Source: Hyphomicrobiales bacterium
GTDB taxonomy: Bacteria > Pseudomonadota > Alphaproteobacteria > Rhizobiales > Rhizobiaceae
Length of the DNA stretch: 64,000 bases
Direction of reading: 5' to 3'
Assembly (NCBI GenBank): GCA_900471815.1
Contig: UICE01000001.1
Span: forward strand, 335,114-399,113
The notes below the pieces were generated by a model that did not search any database, was not told the origin of the DNA, and saw only the letters and a list, made by a program, of their open reading frames with translations. Below, in pieces: positions 57,832 through 64,000 of the stretch (position 1 is its first letter; each line of letters begins with the position of its first letter). Both the position numbers and the translations under genes were made by a program.

Positions 57832-58836
57832 CTATGCTGCGTGCTTTTTTACAGCGGCATTAAAGTTGTCATTTGCTGCCATGAGTGTGTCGATGGCGCG
57901 CAGGAAGGCATGCTTGCCAGCCCTATCGGCATACCTGCCTTTGTAGCCAAGTCGGGTGCCAATATCGGCAAGCGTTGCGTTGGATAGTGCCTCTTCCAAT
58001 ATCCGCGCCTCGGCTTCAGGCAACTCTGGTTTTTCGTATTGCTGAACTAATGGTATTGCGCCCCTTGAGGAGGTTTGCTTCGAGCTAACCACGCCACCAA
58101 GCCACACCGCCCCCTTGGCAATAACTGTAGGGAGTTTTTGGATGGCCGGTAGAACAGGCGTGTTCGCATAGGCTGCGGCGAGTACCCTGGCGCTCACCAA
58201 TGCCCGTGCCATAGCTGCCTCATCCTCAGGGGAATGTGACTCTGCCGGAGGCGTGTTGGCCATTCCGATAGGTGCAGCGCGCACAGCCACCGCCCGGTGT
58301 TCAACGGGCACGCCACGTAGCTCAAGGTATCCAAGCTTGCGAGGATTGCGCTCGGCATCTGAAGAGGGAAGTTTGACGATGCGCTTAGCTGTCTTGCCAC
58401 CACGTGGCTTGTTCGCTTCGATCTTAGGTTCGATAGGTCTGCCGCTAGCCGTTGTAGCGTACTGCACAAGAACACCCGCGCGGAATACGAGCTCACCAAT
58501 GACCGCGGTATCACTGGGGGGTTGCTGAAGATATTCATAGGCAACCCATGCGGAAGGTTTGGAGTTCCTTAAAGCGCGCTTGCGTGGAACTGTGTTGGTC
58601 GCCCGAGTTCGATACATCTGCGAAACCATATAATCAGCTTCGGGCTTAATGCTGTGCAGGTATTCAATAGACGGATTGGCTGGCGTTTCTCCGTCTACGT
58701 CGGTTTCACGCTCGAAAGTCTGGTGATTGTCGTTGGATGGCTTACCATATTGGCGCAGGACTGTTCCCGCGTCCGGGTCTTTCTTCAAAAGCCATGTTAC
58801 GAGGCGTGCGCCTCCGCGATATCTGTAAGCTGTCAT
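57832..58836 (-). CDS. Probable phage DNA-binding regulator with ssrA-like C terminus
   Basis: 334 residues, not matched to a named family. It is basic through the middle, and its C-terminal ~75 residues (LPEAEARILEEALSNATLADIGTRLGYKG) look like an HTH domain. The last residues, AANDNFNAAVKKHAA, resemble an alphaproteobacterial ssrA tag. The start is uncertain: ATG 58836 overlaps the stop of a five-codon mini-frame that has an AGGAG site, while the ATG at 58890 has no ribosome-binding site. Regulator function is inferred. Confidence 0.6.
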   Translation of the reverse strand: MTAYRYRGGARLVTWLLKKDPDAGTVLRQYGKPSNDNHQTFERETDVDGETPANPSIEYLHSIKPEADYMVSQMYRTRATNTVPRKRALRNSKPSAWVAYEYLQQPPSDTAVIGELVFRAGVLVQYATTASGRPIEPKIEANKPRGGKTAKRIVKLPSSDAERNPRKLGYLELRGVPVEHRAVAVRAAPIGMANTPPAESHSPEDEAAMARALVSARVLAAAYANTPVLPAIQKLPTVIAKGAVWLGGVVSSKQTSSRGAIPLVQQYEKPELPEAEARILEEALSNATLADIGTRLGYKGRYADRAGKHAFLRAIDTLMAANDNFNAAVKKHAA

Positions 58837-59509
58837 GCGTGCTGATTCATTTTGGCGGTTCTCCTGTGGTGAAAAGCGTACATACGACACGCGTACAGAT
58901 GCGAGTCGTGGCGCTGTGTATGTCTTGGAATTGGGGTTGGCCGTTGGCCAGGTTGAAGGCCGTCGATGTGACGGGCGGTCTTTGCCGCGCTGATTTGGGA
59001 TGGTCCGAGAACCGTCCTGTTTATTGAGCTAGCATTGCTGGTAGGTATCAGAAGGTCAAACACTAAACTGAGTATCAACAAAGATAAAAGTGACTCACAG
59101 TAGAGTGTCAAGCGGCGCCTGCAGAAATTCCCGCTCACACAGTTGATCGATTGTCAATAATTTATTTATTGTTTATTTTTATTGAAGCACCTAGTCGCCT
59201 AGCGCCATAGGCTCACAAAAGGCCAAGGATCGCTATATAGGCGGTTTATTCAACATTTGGTTGAATGTTGTGTTTAAGCGTAGCCACCTTTCGTATGGGG
59301 CTCTGTGGCGATTTATAGGCCTATGTGACGCGGGCATCTTGTGCGGATTACAAATCGCGGATAGAAGTAGTTCTATAGGGAATCGCTTATGTGCAGCCCC
59401 TTCGGAGCTCTCCGCCTTCCACCAGGGAGGAATATAGAGCTTCGGCGGAATAGCTGTCGAGGGGATGGTAAGTCCACCTTACCTTTTCAATCGCGAAAAG
59501 GAATAGGAT
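58837..59509. other. 673-bp intergenic control region
   Basis: No gene is convincing here apart from an upstream frame extension of the regulator-like gene and a 13-codon leader frame (59465-59506). It holds an AT-rich plus-strand promoter candidate (TTGTCA 59151-59156, N17, TATTTT 59174-59179) and an inverted repeat at 59249-59270. Confidence 0.6.
59249..59270. promoter_or_regulatory. Overlapping inverted repeats, possible operator
   Basis: TTCAAC-N5-GTTGAA (59249-59265) overlaps CAACATT-N6-AATGTTG (59251-59270). It lies about 70 bp downstream of the promoter candidate at 59151. The half-site core TCAAC/GTTGA is shared with the operator at 47065, though the spacing differs. Confidence 0.45.
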
Positions 59510-59638
59510 ATGCGCATAGCATGCCCCCTATACCGGCCGGTGTCTGTTACAGATTATTGGCGATATCGATTGGGGCAGTGGGAGCACGTAGTGCCCCACT
59601 GCAGGCGGTGGCCGCGTTACAGCGCCGTCACAGCTTAA
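59510..59638 (+). CDS. Small 42-residue protein
   Basis: 42 residues, aromatic and arginine rich (YRPVSVTDYWRYRLGQWEHV). AAAGGAATAGG precedes the ATG, and a 13-codon leader frame (59465-59506, own GAGGGG site) ends three bases before it, suggesting coupling. A perfect terminator follows 17 bp later. Its function is unknown; it is likely real because of signals on both sides. Confidence 0.6.
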   Translation: MRIACPLYRPVSVTDYWRYRLGQWEHVVPHCRRWPRYSAVTA

Positions 59639-59654
59639 CCAATCAAAGTGCGAG

Positions 59655-59682
59655 GAACCCCGCTTCGGCGGGGTTCTTTTTT
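59655..59682 (+). terminator. Strong rho-independent terminator
   Basis: A perfect 9-bp stem GAACCCCGC/GCGGGGTTC (59655-59663, 59668-59676), TTCG loop and six Ts. It ends the plus-strand transcript carrying the 42-residue gene. Confidence 0.95.
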
Positions 59683-59878
59683 ATCCACGGTTGCCCGTCG
59701 AATATGTGAATTCCTATGCTGAATCGCTGATTTCTGCAAGCATTTTAGCAAACTTTGAGTTCAGTCTAAAACTTGTCAAAAATTGACGCACAGACTTTAA
59801 TCATATTTTTCAGCTACTTACGGTAGGTTGGCCGTACCCCAATTATAAAAGTTGTGTCAAGAGGCCAATATCGCGCTT

Positions 59879-59907
59879 CCTGTGGACAAATCCCCGTTAT
59901 CCACAGG
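59879..59907. promoter_or_regulatory. Inverted pair of DnaA boxes, origin candidate
   Basis: CCTGTGGACAA and TTATCCACAGG are separated by seven bases. The right arm is a perfect consensus DnaA box (TTATCCACA, 59897-59905) and the left arm, read on the minus strand, differs by one base (59881-59889). They lie 75 bp from the end of the initiator gene, next to AT-rich DNA. Confidence 0.65.
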
Positions 59908-59981
59908 CAAACTACTGGTTAAAAACACCACAGGTAGACAGATAATCCACTAAGCAAACTAGGTGTAGTGCTCGCGCTGTT

Positions 59982-61469
59982 TCACGCGGCGTTCTTCATC
60001 ATATCTGGATGAGGCAAGAACTCTTTTACACCTTTGCCCTGTTTGATGATTTTCAGGCGCTTGCCAATCAAGTCTCGCTCATCGTCAACGCCTGTGACGC
60101 CAACAGCCCTCAGCAGACATGCAATCCTACGCTGATCCTCCATTTGCTCTTCATGGTCATCACACTTCAGCATCGCGAACCACTCGATGGTAACGTCGTC
60201 ATCTGTCATCATTTTAATTTCGAGACACTCTTCTTCAGACCCAGGCTCGATTGGCGATGCATTTGCGCCGGTGATCGCGACTTCAACGATCTCTTCTTTT
60301 GGCGCTAGGAACGACTTCGAGAATCCGATAGTGCCGTCTGACATGTTTGCGACTTTAACTGGTTGCCCCTTTATATCAGCGATATTGAACGTCCAGTCGA
60401 CAGCTTTATTAAGAGCTATCCATCCAGGTTGACCACTGGATGGTCCATTAACATCTTGAATGTGAAGTTCGTGAGTAAGTATCTCACCTGTTTCAACGTA
60501 CTCGAGGTCTAGCGTCACTCGATGCACGTCAGACATATACGTGCCTTCCTCCCTGACCCCGACAATGTACATTTCGTTGATGCCGCCCTTCACTACAGAG
60601 TGAGCGTATGGTTTCGCCTTTGCAGGCCTGTCCTTTGCCTTCGAGATGGCCCGCTCTTTTGGATCCTCATAAATCTCGGGCAAGTCCTCATCATAGCGCT
60701 CACCAGCGAGCCAATTTGCAGGGCTAGGCATCCACTTCTTATCTATGGGATTGATTGTGTAGTGCTCCGCCCAAAGGCTGGCCGCTTCTATGATCCTATC
60801 GGCCAGTTCTTCGCTTGGATTAAGTTTGTCCCATGCAGCACGCGCCTTGGGCTTTTTATACTTCCTCGGAAAGGTTTGCCAAAATATATCGAACGGCTTC
60901 TTCTTTTCTTCTGGGTCCCTTGGTGCAGCGGCGGGCGTAAGCCCCGCAAGCGTAGCACCATGGGTATCTATATTCCTACCTACCTGTAACTCGGCTTTGT
61001 CAGCCGGTTTCGGTAAGTAGGATTCGTTCGACACGGGTAGAACGCTAATATCTGTAGTGTTCGACTCCAGTGGAACACTTGCGTTCGACTCCTGTAGAAC
61101 ACTAGATAAATTGCTCTTAGTGTTCGATGCGGGTGAAACACTAGACCAATTTGGGCTATATTCCGTGGGCCGTGTACCAATGCCAGTGCGTTGGGTCATA
61201 TAACCCCACTCGACGAGCTCGCGGCATGCCTTGATAATGATGCCTTTGGAAAGGCCAGTTGCCTGCTCGATAAACCGAATGCTTGCTCTACTGTTACCTT
61301 TGGCCTGCATGTGGCGGTCAATTATAACCCACGCTACCTTTGTGTGTCGTCCAGAGCCATTCGTGCGGCGATCCAGAATGATTTCGCCGAGTGTCCACCA
61401 TTGTGAAAGGAGGCTTCCAGCAGTGGCAGTTCTTGGCGTGACGATTTCGGGAGCTTTCTCGCCGCTCAT
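59982..61469 (-). CDS. Lambda O-like replication initiator with extra C-terminal domain
   Basis: 495 residues. Residues about 20-108 form a winged-HTH domain (GRHTKVAWVIIDRHMQ, then FIEQATGLSKGIIIKACRELVEWGYM). Residues 111-148 are a Ser/Asn-rich linker whose DNA holds four iterons. FDIFWQTFPRKYKKPKARAAWDKL to WMPSPANWLAGERYDED is a domain common in phage replication proteins. The last ~215 residues end in AVGVTGVDDERDLIGKRLKI, like DUF669 single-strand-binding proteins. The start overlaps the upstream stop (ATGA). It probably opens the element's origin and loads host helicase. Confidence 0.8.
   Translation of the reverse strand: MSGEKAPEIVTPRTATAGSLLSQWWTLGEIILDRRTNGSGRHTKVAWVIIDRHMQAKGNSRASIRFIEQATGLSKGIIIKACRELVEWGYMTQRTGIGTRPTEYSPNWSSVSPASNTKSNLSSVLQESNASVPLESNTTDISVLPVSNESYLPKPADKAELQVGRNIDTHGATLAGLTPAAAPRDPEEKKKPFDIFWQTFPRKYKKPKARAAWDKLNPSEELADRIIEAASLWAEHYTINPIDKKWMPSPANWLAGERYDEDLPEIYEDPKERAISKAKDRPAKAKPYAHSVVKGGINEMYIVGVREEGTYMSDVHRVTLDLEYVETGEILTHELHIQDVNGPSSGQPGWIALNKAVDWTFNIADIKGQPVKVANMSDGTIGFSKSFLAPKEEIVEVAITGANASPIEPGSEEECLEIKMMTDDDVTIEWFAMLKCDDHEEQMEDQRRIACLLRAVGVTGVDDERDLIGKRLKIIKQGKGVKEFLPHPDMMKNAA
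61026..61139. repeat. Four 18-bp iterons inside the initiator gene
   Basis: Copies at 61026-61043, 61059-61076, 61083-61100 and 61122-61139 share GTTCGAYNCSDGTRRAAC. Each is partly palindromic (GTTC/GAAC ends). Start-to-start spacings are 33, 24 and 39 bp, all multiples of three, with AT-rich spacers. This is the lambda ori layout: iterons within the linker-coding part of the O gene. Confidence 0.75.
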
Positions 61470-61705
61470 CTGGCCACCTGCAGCGCTTCAACAGCCATCT
61501 CTGTCATTCTCTTGGCGAGGCCAGCCGAGAACGTAGCCGAGCGGCGTTTCCCAGCTTGAGGAGCGTAAAGTGTGTGATTTCCGTCAGGATGCTGAACCAA
61601 TCGCAGTCCGTACAAACGGAGATGTTCGTTGAGTTCAACGTCCACGAAGGCGATGCAGTCGCGGGCACCCTTTTCACGTGTCGGATGGCAGTAAAGAATT
61701 CTCAT
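61466..61705 (-). CDS. Small conserved phage protein upstream of the initiator
   Basis: 79 residues. FVDVELNEHLRLYGLRLVQH, followed by DGNHTLYAPQAGKRRSATFS, resembles a family of small phage/plasmid proteins with a SpoVG-like pattern; function not known. AAAGG lies before the ATG at 61705; the longer frame to 61795 has no support. It is coupled to the initiator by ATGA and is the first gene of the replication transcript. Confidence 0.75.
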   Translation of the reverse strand: MRILYCHPTREKGARDCIAFVDVELNEHLRLYGLRLVQHPDGNHTLYAPQAGKRRSATFSAGLAKRMTEMAVEALQVAR

Positions 61706-61811
61706 TTTGATACCTTTGGTTACGGCGCAAAGATGCGCGCCCGCGTGGGTAAGCGGGTTGGCTGAATCTTTGTGTTGGTAACTGCCCGTAATCAAATCAA
61801 CGACTTGATGG

Positions 61812-61825
61812 TAAGGTGCGGTTAA
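61812..61825. repeat. Right copy of 14-bp direct repeat (candidate attR core)
   Basis: Identical to 43712-43725 and exactly 18,100 bp from it. The preceding base is G instead of T, so only the left copy has the full TTAA-N7-TTAA pattern. Confidence 0.75.
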
Positions 61826-61994
61826 GGACCAGTGAAGTTAAATTCGTTTAACAAAACAGCGGCGCGAAGACAGGCCAGCCAAAGCAGCTCTATCGTGTGC
61901 AGTTGCAGTTTTTGCAACTAATACACTAAAGGGTTGCGATAGTGTGCAGCTTCCTTTAGGTCTCGGCGCTTCGCTGTCTTATAAGGTCCGTGAC

Positions 61995-62675
61995 ATGGAA
62001 CAGGCAAAGTTCACAACGGGTTTCGCGCTGCTTTTACTGGCTGCACTCGTTATCAACATCGGTTATTTCGCGTTTTCAATCGACCCACTGGACGTTTCTG
62101 TTTCGCTGGATGAGTCGGGTGCGATTGAAACTTTCCAGCTGGCATATATCGCCGGTGCAACTGCCCTGTTCTTCATCGCAGGCCTGCTCCAGCATAAAGC
62201 TGGCCGAATGTTTTCCATTGGCATGGCTGTGCTTTGTATCGTTTTTTTCCTGCGTGAGCTTGAGGTTGATCGCGTGGGTCCAATAACGACCTATATGAAC
62301 AGCAAAGTATTCCGTATTCACGAAGCTATTATAATAATTGCGGTGGCATGTGTTTATCTGGCCTTTCGCTGGCGGACAGTTGGCGAAATTGCGCGATTTG
62401 TTTTCAGCAAATCTGCTTGGCCATTCTACGTCGCGGCAATTTTTCTTCTTATTGGTGCCTATTGTGATTCACAGCACGGCACAGTTTCCATGCAGATAAA
62501 AGAAGAGATTGCGGAAAGCGCAAGCTATCTTGCATTAATGGTTACAGCGGCGGGCCTGTGTTACCAGCATTCTCGCCACAGTGAGCATAAGAATGGCATT
62601 AATGCCTTGATTATAAGCATTTTTATGTTGGTATTGGTGGGCGCATATGCACATGGTCTTTACGTGCTGACATAA
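61995..62675 (+). CDS. Multi-helix membrane protein of unknown function
   Basis: 226 residues with about six membrane helices, starting with FALLLLAALVINIGYFAF. Conserved-looking polar spots (FFLRELEVDRVGP, YCDSQHGT) lie between helices. AAGG supports the ATG at 61995; the upstream extension lacks it. It is next to two glycosyltransferase genes, so a role in cell-surface glycan metabolism is possible. No family recognised. Confidence 0.75.
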   Translation: MEQAKFTTGFALLLLAALVINIGYFAFSIDPLDVSVSLDESGAIETFQLAYIAGATALFFIAGLLQHKAGRMFSIGMAVLCIVFFLRELEVDRVGPITTYMNSKVFRIHEAIIIIAVACVYLAFRWRTVGEIARFVFSKSAWPFYVAAIFLLIGAYCDSQHGTVSMQIKEEIAESASYLALMVTAAGLCYQHSRHSEHKNGINALIISIFMLVLVGAYAHGLYVLT

Positions 62676-62708
62676 AACTCAATACCGCAATCGGACACGC
62701 TTTTTACA

Positions 62709-63740
62709 TTGTCAGAAACGAATTTGGCATTTCCCGACAAGGGCTCACCGGCAATCGAACGCAGTCTTTTTCAAAGGCTGAGGAGCCGTCTGGATTCGTG
62801 GCGGATCGAGACGCGATTGAAGCGCCGAAAAAATAATGTTGCCGCGATATCACCTCTTGGTTCTGGAATGCGCCCGTTACAGAATACGGACATTCCACTC
62901 ATTTTCCTGACGCGCAACAGCGTAAATTTTCTGCCCTCATTTCTGTCTCACTATCGCAAAATTGGTGTCACACGCTTCCTATGTATCGATGATAATTCGT
63001 CTGATGCTACCCGGGACATATTGCTGCAACAGCCCGATGTCGATCTCTTCAAGTCACCCCTACGCTATGGGGAAGCTGACCGTGGGAAGCTCTGGAGACA
63101 TGAACTTCTGAAACTGTATGGAATCAATCGCTGGTATCTTAATGTCGATTGCGATGAATATTTCATTTATGACAATTGCGAAGAAGAACCGTTACCGGAG
63201 CTCATTGCAAATCTTGAGCTGAAGGGCATTAGGCATTGTCCAGCGCCCATGATTGACCTTTATCCTTCGGGCCCGCTGTCATCGGCAGTATTCGATGGTT
63301 CCAGCGAGATCATGCCTTGGAAAATTGCCGATATGTTTGACGCGTCCGGCTATCGCATGAGCGCGGATAACCGTTTCATGTCTTTAACGGGTGGCCCCCG
63401 CGGACGTATTCTCAAGGAACATGTTGAATTGATGAAATACCCGCTTCTATACGTGGAGACGACGATGGCGTTCGCTTCCAGTATTCACAAGCCATTGCCA
63501 TTCTATCGCAATTTTTCTCCTATTTATGGCTCGCTTTTGCATTTCAAATTTTTCAGTGATGCCTTGTTTTTCGCGCAGGCCGCTGTTGCGGACGCGCAAT
63601 ATTATGGTGGCTCACATGTTTACAAAAACGTGGTTGACGTGCTTGGTGCCGAAGAAAATGTGAGCTTGATTGGGCCGGACTCCATAAGGTTTCGAGATTC
63701 CCGTCAATTTACAGAGCTGGGACTCTTCGCGCGCCCGTGA
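62709..63740 (+). CDS. Family 2-type glycosyltransferase
   Basis: 343 residues with a GT-A-like fold: IPLIFLTRNSVNFLPSFLSHYRKIGVTRFLCIDDNSSDATRDIL and the DxD motif in YLNVDCDEYFI. The acceptor side includes PMIDLYPSGPL and a His-rich stretch SIHKPLPFYRN. It resembles the Glyco_tranf_2_4 group. The TTG start at 62709 has no clear ribosome-binding site, and an ATG further in is possible. It probably acts on polysaccharide or LPS. Confidence 0.85.
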   Translation: MSETNLAFPDKGSPAIERSLFQRLRSRLDSWRIETRLKRRKNNVAAISPLGSGMRPLQNTDIPLIFLTRNSVNFLPSFLSHYRKIGVTRFLCIDDNSSDATRDILLQQPDVDLFKSPLRYGEADRGKLWRHELLKLYGINRWYLNVDCDEYFIYDNCEEEPLPELIANLELKGIRHCPAPMIDLYPSGPLSSAVFDGSSEIMPWKIADMFDASGYRMSADNRFMSLTGGPRGRILKEHVELMKYPLLYVETTMAFASSIHKPLPFYRNFSPIYGSLLHFKFFSDALFFAQAAVADAQYYGGSHVYKNVVDVLGAEENVSLIGPDSIRFRDSRQFTELGLFARP

Positions 63741-63762
63741 TGCTCCGATAGGACGATGGCTG

Positions 63763-64000
63763 ATGCGTTTTCTTTTTATTATCGCAGATCTCGGGCCGAA
63801 CGGAGTCACCTATTCGCGACTCCGTTATGCAGGGGAGTTGGCGCGTCGCGGCCACGAGGTCACGATTTTGGCACTTGTAGATGGCGAGACGAGGCCCATC
63901 CCAGACGGGGTTGAATTTGAGGTTTTGGATCGCTCGACGACCAGGCTAAGTGGTTTCGTTCAACAGATAAAATCCGCGTTACGTCTGCGGCAGTGGTTCA
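63763..64000 (+). CDS. GT4-type glycosyltransferase (5' part, cut by the window)
   Basis: The first 79 residues show the GT-B N-terminal fold: RFLFIIADLGPNGVTYSRLR, then AGELARRGHEVTILAL and DGVEFEVLDRS. This is the donor/acceptor domain start of family 4 glycosyltransferases. It starts 23 bp after the preceding gene, so the two are probably co-transcribed. The rest lies outside the window. Confidence 0.8.
   Translation, partial: MRFLFIIADLGPNGVTYSRLRYAGELARRGHEVTILALVDGETRPIPDGVEFEVLDRSTTRLSGFVQQIKSALRLRQWF

Larger units (their letters stand above)
59639..59981. other. 343-bp non-coding region with terminator, AT-rich stretch and DnaA boxes
   Basis: After the terminator (59655-59682) an AT-rich stretch (about 59710-59850) leads to a converging pair of DnaA boxes (59879-59907), just past the 3' end of the replication gene. 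A TTGTCA-N17-TTTAAT promoter-like element (59773-59801) points toward the replication gene on the opposite strand. Confidence 0.6.
43712..61825. mobile_element. 18.1-kb integrated prophage-like element (deleted prophage or phage satellite)
   Basis: The element is bounded by 14-bp direct repeats and has an integrase at the left end and a replication module at the right. Phage genes seen are int, xis-like, a PrtN-like activator, tail fibre, tape measure, gp10-like, tail chaperone, small terminase, HNH, capsid and replication initiator. Not seen are large terminase, portal, maturation protease, major tail protein, holin and endolysin. Host gene content resumes on both sides. Boundaries are inferred from the repeat. 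Confidence 0.85.

Noticed and set aside
59389-59709. 106-codon plus-strand frame
   Set aside because: It runs straight through a perfect rho-independent terminator and overlaps the better supported 42-residue gene in another frame.
1-64000. CRISPR array or insertion sequence
   Set aside because: No regularly spaced repeats with unique spacers and no transposase gene were found on either strand.

Overview
The window looks like chromosomal DNA of an alphaproteobacterium of the order Hyphomicrobiales, probably in or near Brucellaceae (Brucella/Ochrobactrum-like). This is inferred from a ~2860-residue cyclic beta-1,2-glucan synthase, a lptC-lptA-lptB-rpoN-hpf-ptsN block, an OlsB-type ornithine-lipid acyltransferase, and overall protein style. 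No rRNA gene or other species marker is present, so the genus is not fixed.

Host part, 1-43711. It opens with the tail of an unidentified gene, then cgs (osmoregulated periplasmic glucan) and a Fur/Mur-type regulator. The minus-strand block lptC-lptA-lptB-rpoN-hpf-ptsN covers LPS export, sigma-54, ribosome hibernation and the nitrogen PTS. A plus-strand housekeeping run follows: sppA, ihfB, lapA-like, an ornithine-cyclodeaminase-family gene, two RNA-methyltransferase-type genes, lspA, olsB, mutS, glnD, murJ, a VOC protein, trpS, a Usp protein and an nfuA/NifU-like gene. Next is a D-xylose locus: the ABC importer xylF-xylH-xylG on the minus strand, divergent from xylR (ROK)-xylB-xylA on the plus strand. 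An SDR oxidoreductase, glpK and a class A penicillin-binding protein complete this part.

Integrated element, 43712-61825 (18.1 kb). It is bounded by 14-bp direct repeats and inserted 41 bp upstream of the penicillin-binding-protein gene. From left to right it holds a tyrosine integrase and an excisionase-like gene, then a tRNA-Arg(UCU) preceded by an eight-codon reading frame rich in AGA codons. A divergent control region with a small ribbon-helix-helix protein comes next, then a PrtN-like activator and a three-helix membrane protein lying between two copies of a tiny GRDSKTG-type protein. A reduced set of siphophage structural genes follows: tail fibre, tape measure, gp10-like, tail chaperone, small terminase, HNH, HK97-type capsid. 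Two plus-strand accessory cassettes interrupt this set. The right end carries a DNA-replication module. I find no large terminase, portal, protease, major tail protein or lysis gene, so the element is either a heavily deleted prophage or a phage satellite. The open frames have good ribosome-binding sites and no visible frameshifts.

The most unusual signals are: (i) the AGA mini-frame/tRNA-Arg(UCU)/xis/int transcription unit; (ii) four 18-bp iterons inside the initiator gene, a lambda-O-like layout, with a converging pair of DnaA boxes just beyond the gene; (iii) an operator-covered promoter that would make an RNA of about 85 nt; (iv) the membrane protein between duplicated small genes, whose start codon overlaps a divergent start codon; and (v) an ssrA-tag-like C terminus on a likely phage regulator.

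Right flank, 61826-64000. Host-type genes resume with a multi-helix membrane protein, a family 2 glycosyltransferase and the start of a GT4-type glycosyltransferase, which suggests a surface-polysaccharide locus.
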